Of a DNA stretch of 17,829 bases, positions 13,847 to 17,829 are shown one piece after another; the first letter of the stretch is position 1, and every line of letters starts with the position of its first letter. The DNA is taken from contig JAGACI010000264.1 in the NCBI GenBank assembly GCA_017614185.1, forward strand, positions 1 through 17,829. The letters run 5' to 3'. The DNA comes from Lachnospiraceae bacterium (GTDB lineage: Bacteria; Bacillota_A; Clostridia; Lachnospirales; Lachnospiraceae). The notes below the pieces were generated by a model that made no database searches, had not been told where the DNA came from, and saw only the letters and a list, made by a program, of their open reading frames with translations. Position numbers and translations under genes: made by a program.

Positions 13847-14651
13847 CGACAAACTAAACACATTAAAGGAATATATAAAAGACTTAGGTTCGCTTGCAGT
13901 CGGATTTTCGGGTGGCGTGGATTCAACGTTTCTTCTTGCTGTAGCACATGAGGTTCTCGGAGACAAGGCAATCGCAGTCACCGGTATCGATGCATCGGTT
14001 CCTGAAAGAGAAATAAAAGAAGCAAAGGAATTTTGCAAAGAAAGAGGAATCCGTCAGTTTACCGTAATCACCAATCCATTGGAAATAGAAGGGTTCAGAC
14101 ACAACGATAAGGACCGCTGCTACTACTGTAAGCACGGCATTTTCTCTGCAATATTAAAACTTGCTCATGAAAACGGAATCGAGTACGCTGCAGAAGGTTC
14201 AAACCTTGACGACCTTGGCGATTATCGTCCGGGACTTAGAGCGGTTGCGGAACTTGGAGTAAAGAGCCCTTTAAGGGAATGCGGCCTGACCAAGGCCGAT
14301 ATAAGAGAACTTTCCAAAGAGATGGGACTTCCCACGTGGAGTAAGCCCTCATACGCCTGCCTTGCATCACGCTTTGTGTACGGCGAAGAAATCTCTGAGG
14401 AAAAACTTCTTATGATAGATAAGGCAGAGCAGTTCCTTATTGAGAACGGCTTTCCCGAAGAGAGAGTTCGAATCCACGGAAACCTTGCAAGGATAGAGGT
14501 CCCTGCAAAGGATATCGAAAGACTTTCGAAGGATGAGATGAGGGAAGCAATCTATAAGAAGTTTAAGGAAATCGGATTTTTATATGTAACAATAGATATT
14601 CACGGATACAAGATGGGCAGTATGAACGCCACAATCGATACGACGAAATAA
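13842..14651 (+). CDS. larE: LarE, sulfur transferase for the nickel-pincer cofactor (three-cysteine type)
   Basis: A 269-residue PP-loop ATP pyrophosphatase that adenylates the carboxylates of the dinucleotide precursor and inserts sulfur, making the nickel-pincer nucleotide used by LarA-family racemases and epimerases. The ATP loop SGGVDST is at 23-29. The sulfur-site region WSKPSYACLASR holds C173, the counterpart of the sacrificial cysteine in L. plantarum LarE. C93 and C96 (RCYYCK) are also present. From family knowledge, that trio marks the [4Fe-4S]-cluster type, which need not destroy its own cysteine. It is last in the operon, 49 nt after garK and just before the terminator. No larA, larB or larC is in the window. 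Other PP-loop enzymes (NadE, QueC) fit less well. Confidence 0.9.
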   Translation: MNDKLNTLKEYIKDLGSLAVGFSGGVDSTFLLAVAHEVLGDKAIAVTGIDASVPEREIKEAKEFCKERGIRQFTVITNPLEIEGFRHNDKDRCYYCKHGIFSAILKLAHENGIEYAAEGSNLDDLGDYRPGLRAVAELGVKSPLRECGLTKADIRELSKEMGLPTWSKPSYACLASRFVYGEEISEEKLLMIDKAEQFLIENGFPEERVRIHGNLARIEVPAKDIERLSKDEMREAIYKKFKEIGFLYVTIDIHGYKMGSMNATIDTTK

Positions 14652-14654
14652 AAA

Positions 14655-14693
14655 GAAAGAAACTCCGCAGGCACGTGCGGAGTTTCTTCTTTT
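14655..14693. terminator. Bidirectional intrinsic terminator
   Basis: GAAACTCCGCA (14659-14669) pairs perfectly with TGCGGAGTTTC (14676-14686) around a 6-nt loop, with two more A-T pairs outside. TTCTTTT follows on the plus strand, and an A-rich 5' flank serves the minus strand. It ends the larE transcript and the convergent PTS operon. Confidence 0.92.
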
Positions 14694-14724
14694 CTCACAT
14701 ATTTAAGGGCATAAAATATTTTTT

Positions 14725-16164
14725 TTACAGCATTTTCTTTAATTCATCGTGAACGAACTGAACCTTGGGTCCTACAACAACCTGAACTGATGTCTTGGAA
14801 GGACGGATAACACCGGCAATTCCGGCTTTCTTGATTTCCTTCTCATCAACCTGAGTGTAGTCGCCAACTTCAAGACGAACTCGTGTTGCACAGTAGTCAA
14901 TTTCTTTAATGTTGTCTTTGCCGCCAAGGCCGATAAGAATCTGCTTAGCTATTGCGGTAAAGTCGTCGTTAGCAAGAACGATTTTCTCTTCATCCTCTTC
15001 ATCGTCTTCACGACCGGGTGTCTTAAGATCAAACTTGGTAATAACAAAGCGGAAAATAAAGTAGTAAACAACGCCGAATGCCAAGCCAACGGGGATAAGG
15101 AGTAAAGGATTAACAGCCATGGGAGCCTTGAAGCTTAATACATAGTCAACAAGACCGGCACTGAAGTTAAATCCTAAACGCATGGGAAGCAAGGTACAGA
15201 TGATTGCTGAAATACCTGTCAAACCTGCGTGTACAAGGTAAAGGCCGGGAGCGAGGAACATGAATGCGAATTCAAGAGGCTCCGTAATACCTGTGAAGAA
15301 TGAAGCGAGTGCGCCTGCCATCAAAAGGGAAGCGGCAGCTTTCTTCTTGGAATCTTTTGCGGTGTGATACATTGCAAGAGCACCTGCGGGAAGACCAAAC
15401 ATCATTACAGGGAAGAAACCTGTCATGTACTGTCCGGTAACACCCTTAACAGCGCCTTCAGCGCCTGACCAGAAGAGGCCTAAGTCGTTGATATTTGCTG
15501 TATCGAACCAGAATACTGCGTTAAGTGCATGGTGAAGTCCCAAAGGAATCAATGCACGGTTTAACATAGCGTAGATACCTGAACCTACAGCGCCAAGACC
15601 AAGGATAGCCTTACCGAATGAAACAAGTCCGCCGTAAACTACAGGCCAGATGAAGAAGAGAACTAAGGAGGCAACAATGGAAGCACCTGCTGTTACAATC
15701 GCAACGCAACGTTTTCCACTGAAGAATGCCAGCCAGTTCGGCAACTTCGTATCTTTAAATCTGTTGTAGCAGCTTGAACCGATCAAACCTGCGAGGATAC
15801 CGATGAATGCGTTGTTGATCTTGCCAAAAGCAGCGGAAACTTCCTCAACGGGAACGCCTTTGTACATTGCAACCGCACCGGATGACAACAGAGTGGTGAT
15901 CATTAAGTAAGAAACAAGACCTGACAGAGCACTTGTGCCGTCATGATCTTTCGCCATACCTACAGCAACACCGATGGCAAAGAGCCAGGGAATGTTGTCG
16001 ATGATAGCAGAGCCTGCCTTGATTAAAAATGCAGCAATAATGCTGTTTGCACCCCAACCTGAGGGGTCAATCCAATAACCGATACCCATAAGGATTCCGG
16101 CTGCCGGTAAACATGCTACGGGTAGCATCATGGATTTACCGATTTTTTGAAGATACTTCATCAT
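14725..16164 (-). CDS. nagE: PTS glucose/N-acetylglucosamine-family transporter, EIICB (NagE-like)
   Basis: A 479-residue membrane permease fused to its phosphorylation domain, importing a hexose or amino sugar with phosphorylation. Residues 1 to about 370 form the EIIC domain with roughly ten hydrophobic segments and the family stretches LPAAGILMGIG, FFSGKR, GFFPVMMFGLPAGALAMY and GITEPLEFAFMFLAP. The linker LKTPGRED is followed by an acidic run. The EIIB domain follows, with its phosphocysteine in DYCATRVRLEV at about residue 416. FNFSAGLVDYVL resembles E. coli NagE (FSFSAG-DYAL) more than PtsG (SFSHGLIDF), so N-acetylglucosamine is favoured, with glucose possible. No EIIA is fused; it is supplied by a separate gene. 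AAGGAGG lies 10 nt before the first of two adjacent ATGs. Confidence 0.88.
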   Translation of the reverse strand: MMKYLQKIGKSMMLPVACLPAAGILMGIGYWIDPSGWGANSIIAAFLIKAGSAIIDNIPWLFAIGVAVGMAKDHDGTSALSGLVSYLMITTLLSSGAVAMYKGVPVEEVSAAFGKINNAFIGILAGLIGSSCYNRFKDTKLPNWLAFFSGKRCVAIVTAGASIVASLVLFFIWPVVYGGLVSFGKAILGLGAVGSGIYAMLNRALIPLGLHHALNAVFWFDTANINDLGLFWSGAEGAVKGVTGQYMTGFFPVMMFGLPAGALAMYHTAKDSKKKAAASLLMAGALASFFTGITEPLEFAFMFLAPGLYLVHAGLTGISAIICTLLPMRLGFNFSAGLVDYVLSFKAPMAVNPLLLIPVGLAFGVVYYFIFRFVITKFDLKTPGREDDEEDEEKIVLANDDFTAIAKQILIGLGGKDNIKEIDYCATRVRLEVGDYTQVDEKEIKKAGIAGVIRPSKTSVQVVVGPKVQFVHDELKKML

Positions 16165-16194
16165 AAGAATCTTTCCTCCTTCTAGTGAATAACC

Positions 16195-16452
16195 CTATAA
16201 ATTCTCCTGCATAAATGTTTTTAATGCTTCTGCGGCAGCTTCTTCGTCTTCGCCTTCGATGGTAAACGCTGCCGTCTGTCCATGGTGTGCGCCAAGCTTC
16301 ATGATGGAAATCATTTTCTTTGCATCTGCTGTCGCATCGCCCACTTGCAAGGATACGCTGCTCTTAAATCCTGCAGCTGTTTTGGCCAAAAGACCTGCGG
16401 GCCTTGCGTGAATCCCCAATTCATCTTTTATCTCGTATGAAAATTGAACCAT
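16195..16452 (-). CDS. ptsH: HPr phosphocarrier protein lacking Ser46
   Basis: An 85-residue HPr-like carrier passing phosphate from enzyme I to EIIA. The active histidine is H15 in LGIHARPAG, in the canonical position. Aligned without gaps to B. subtilis HPr from H15 to L53-G54, position 46 is lysine (ADAKKMISIM), where the catabolite-repression kinase site would be serine. S49 lies three residues on and is not the usual site. It is encoded between EIIA and EIICB with a strong GGAGG, so it probably serves this PTS first. Whether the genome has another HPr with Ser46 is unknown. It may be the general HPr or an operon-specific one. Confidence 0.92.
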   Translation of the reverse strand: MVQFSYEIKDELGIHARPAGLLAKTAAGFKSSVSLQVGDATADAKKMISIMKLGAHHGQTAAFTIEGEDEEAAAEALKTFMQENL

Positions 16453-16488
16453 CGTTGCTTCCTCCTTTCTTTAGTATTTTGCTTATCT

Positions 16489-16974
16489 TCAGGCCTTTGT
16501 AAGCACAAGGGCCGTATCGCCTGCGTTAACGTCTCCGGTTAATTTTTCAAAAGTAAACTGATCCGAGTTAAGAACAATCATCGGAGTTATGATGTCGTAA
16601 CCGGCAGCTTTGACCGCTTCCAAATCAACCTCAACCAAAAGGTCGCCCTTTGAAACCGTATCGCCCTGTTTTGCATGAATTGTGAAATGCTCTCCGTCAA
16701 GCTTCACGGTTTCAAGTCCTATGTGAACCAAAACCTCTGCGCCTTCTTCGGTTGTTACGCTGAAGGCGTGTCCTGTGGGAAACATTGCTTCCAAAACTCC
16801 GCTTGCCGGCGCATAAAACTTACCGTCCGCTGGAATTAAGGCAACTCCCTTTCCAAGCATCTCCTCAGCAAAAGTCGGATCGCTTACATTTGTAATCGAG
16901 ACAAGCTCACCTTTAACCGGAGAAGCAATCTCGATTCTGTTTTTGTTTCCAAATAATGTTCCGAAAAGTCCCAT
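16489..16974 (-). CDS. crr: PTS glucose-family EIIA (Crr-like)
   Basis: A 161-residue soluble EIIA of the glucose family, taking phosphate from HPr and giving it to the EIIB cysteine. The active-site histidines are H69 (PTGHAFSV) and H84 (VLVHIGLETV), matching H75 and H90 of E. coli EIIA-Glc. The beta-sandwich landmarks SPVKGELV, APASGV and GDLLVEVDL are present, and the protein ends with the usual VLNSDQF segment. It follows the antiterminator gene by 12 nt with AAAGGGA before its ATG, and stands in for the EIIA domain missing from the EIICB protein. Confidence 0.93.
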   Translation of the reverse strand: MGLFGTLFGNKNRIEIASPVKGELVSITNVSDPTFAEEMLGKGVALIPADGKFYAPASGVLEAMFPTGHAFSVTTEEGAEVLVHIGLETVKLDGEHFTIHAKQGDTVSKGDLLVEVDLEAVKAAGYDIITPMIVLNSDQFTFEKLTGDVNAGDTALVLTKA

Positions 16975-16986
16975 TCTATTCCCTTT

Positions 16987-17811
16987 CTATTTCACAAGTT
17001 TCCTTAAGAGGATGATTATATAGCTCATCTCATCCGGTCTGACTTTTTCTCCAAAACTCTCTTCAAGATATGCGACGATTTTCTTACATATCCTTGTCTC
17101 TGTCTCGTAGTTTTTGGTGGCAAATTCATAGAGCGCCACGTCATCTCCGTCGTACTGGTCTTTTAGAATCAGACGATAAACGAGGTGCTTGAACGTCGGA
17201 ATCAGATCATCAAGTCTGCTTGCGTTTCCGGGGATGTTTCTGTCGACATCCTCCTCGAGAATCTCGAAAATCTTTTTAACCGACTGTGTAACGGTGAAAG
17301 CCACGCTCGTTTTCTCATTAAGCTCTGCACTTACGATGTGAAGTGCAATCGAAGCTGCCTCATCTTCGCCGAGGTATTTGCCTGTCGTATTCTTGATTAA
17401 GTCGACAGCCTTCTCACCGATTCTGAATTCTTCGGGATAAAATGTTTTGACTTCAAAAAGAAGAGCGTTTTCAAACATCATTCCCTTGTCAAATCTCTCA
17501 AGCGCAAAATTGATATGGTCGGTGAGAGTTAAGTAAATGTTCTCGTTAAGCTCGGTATTTAAACCCTCTTTTGCAAGAGCGATTACCTCGTTAGAAATGT
17601 GGAGGTTTTCTAAGGGAAGCTTTGCAAGCAAGTCCTTGAAACGGCGAAGACTTTCCTGGTTTTCCATGCGATAGATTTTCTCGATTTTGGCATCGTCAAT
17701 AGAATCGCCTTCGCGGTGACCAAATCCAAGCCCCTTACCGCTTACTACGACCTCTGCGCCGTCGTCCATGGACGTAACTATGTTGTTGTTTATAACCTTT
17801 TTTATAACCAT
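16987..17811 (-). CDS. licT: BglG/LicT-family transcription antiterminator
   Basis: A 274-residue RNA-binding antiterminator, first gene of the PTS operon. Residues 1-56 form the CAT RNA-binding domain (KKVINNNIVTS, VVVSGKGLGFG). Residues about 65-170 are PRD1 with H99 (LTDHINFALERF) and H158 (DEAASIALHIV). Residues about 171-274 are PRD2 with H209 (FKHLVYRL). The second PRD2 histidine is absent: at the position eight residues after the DE pair (DEMSYIIILLRK) there is leucine 268 where LicT has a histidine. The protein should bind an RNA hairpin overlapping a terminator in the leader of its own operon, which would lie beyond the right edge. PTS-dependent phosphorylation of the PRDs would set its activity. 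The GlcT versus LicT subtype is unsure. Confidence 0.9.
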   Translation of the reverse strand: MVIKKVINNNIVTSMDDGAEVVVSGKGLGFGHREGDSIDDAKIEKIYRMENQESLRRFKDLLAKLPLENLHISNEVIALAKEGLNTELNENIYLTLTDHINFALERFDKGMMFENALLFEVKTFYPEEFRIGEKAVDLIKNTTGKYLGEDEAASIALHIVSAELNEKTSVAFTVTQSVKKIFEILEEDVDRNIPGNASRLDDLIPTFKHLVYRLILKDQYDGDDVALYEFATKNYETETRICKKIVAYLEESFGEKVRPDEMSYIIILLRKLVK

Positions 17812-17829
17812 TTGAGACCCCGAAAAATA

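Noticed and set aside
1..17829. CRISPR array, tRNA, rRNA, transposon or prophage
   Set aside because: No spaced repeats, tRNA-like folds, recombinase genes or terminal inverted repeats were recognised.

Overview
The window looks like a chromosomal segment of a low-to-moderate GC Firmicute, most likely a Lachnospiraceae-type clostridium. I infer this from the GGAGG ribosome sites, sigma-A promoters (TTGACA-17-TATAAT), a Gram-positive lipoprotein signal, a split transketolase and a PRD antiterminator operon. No rRNA, tRNA, transposase, CRISPR array or phage gene was seen.

Layout. (1) Positions 1-422 hold the 3' end of an unknown gene. A bidirectional terminator (479-509) separates it from a convergent GntR/FadR-type repressor gene on the minus strand (526-1212). 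(2) Divergent from the repressor runs a plus-strand block of about 13 kb (1481-14651). In order it encodes a two-subunit transketolase, a tartronate semialdehyde reductase (GarR), a cyclase-family metal hydrolase, a four-component YtfQRT-YjfF-type sugar ABC transporter, a KDPG/KDPGal-type aldolase, D-galactonate dehydratase (DgoD), a zinc polyol/sugar-acid dehydrogenase, glycerate kinase (GarK) and LarE. It ends in a strong bidirectional terminator (about 14655-14693). (3) On the minus strand (14725-17811), a self-contained PTS operon reads antiterminator, EIIA, HPr, NagE-like EIICB. Its promoter and antiterminator RNA target lie off the right edge.

How it fits together. The central block reads as a sugar-acid (galactonate-like) catabolic regulon: import, dehydration to a 2-keto-3-deoxy acid, aldol cleavage to pyruvate plus a C3 piece, and entry of the C3 piece through glycerate into 2-phosphoglycerate. 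It is unusual in having no 2-keto-3-deoxy-galactonokinase, in joining Dgo enzymes to GarR/GarK, in starting with a split transketolase, and in ending with a nickel-pincer-cofactor gene (larE) without any LarA-type enzyme in view.

Regulation is readable from the DNA. A palindrome with core CTGTA-A-TACAG sits just after the -10 of two similar promoters (ahead of the transketolase and ahead of the cyclase gene). A variant sits in the same place in the repressor gene's own consensus promoter. The two catabolic promoters belong to an ungapped duplicated module of about 97 bp. The core resembles the operator described for E. coli DgoR, which supports a galactonate-type effector. I did the alignments by eye and from memory of family sequences; no search was run.
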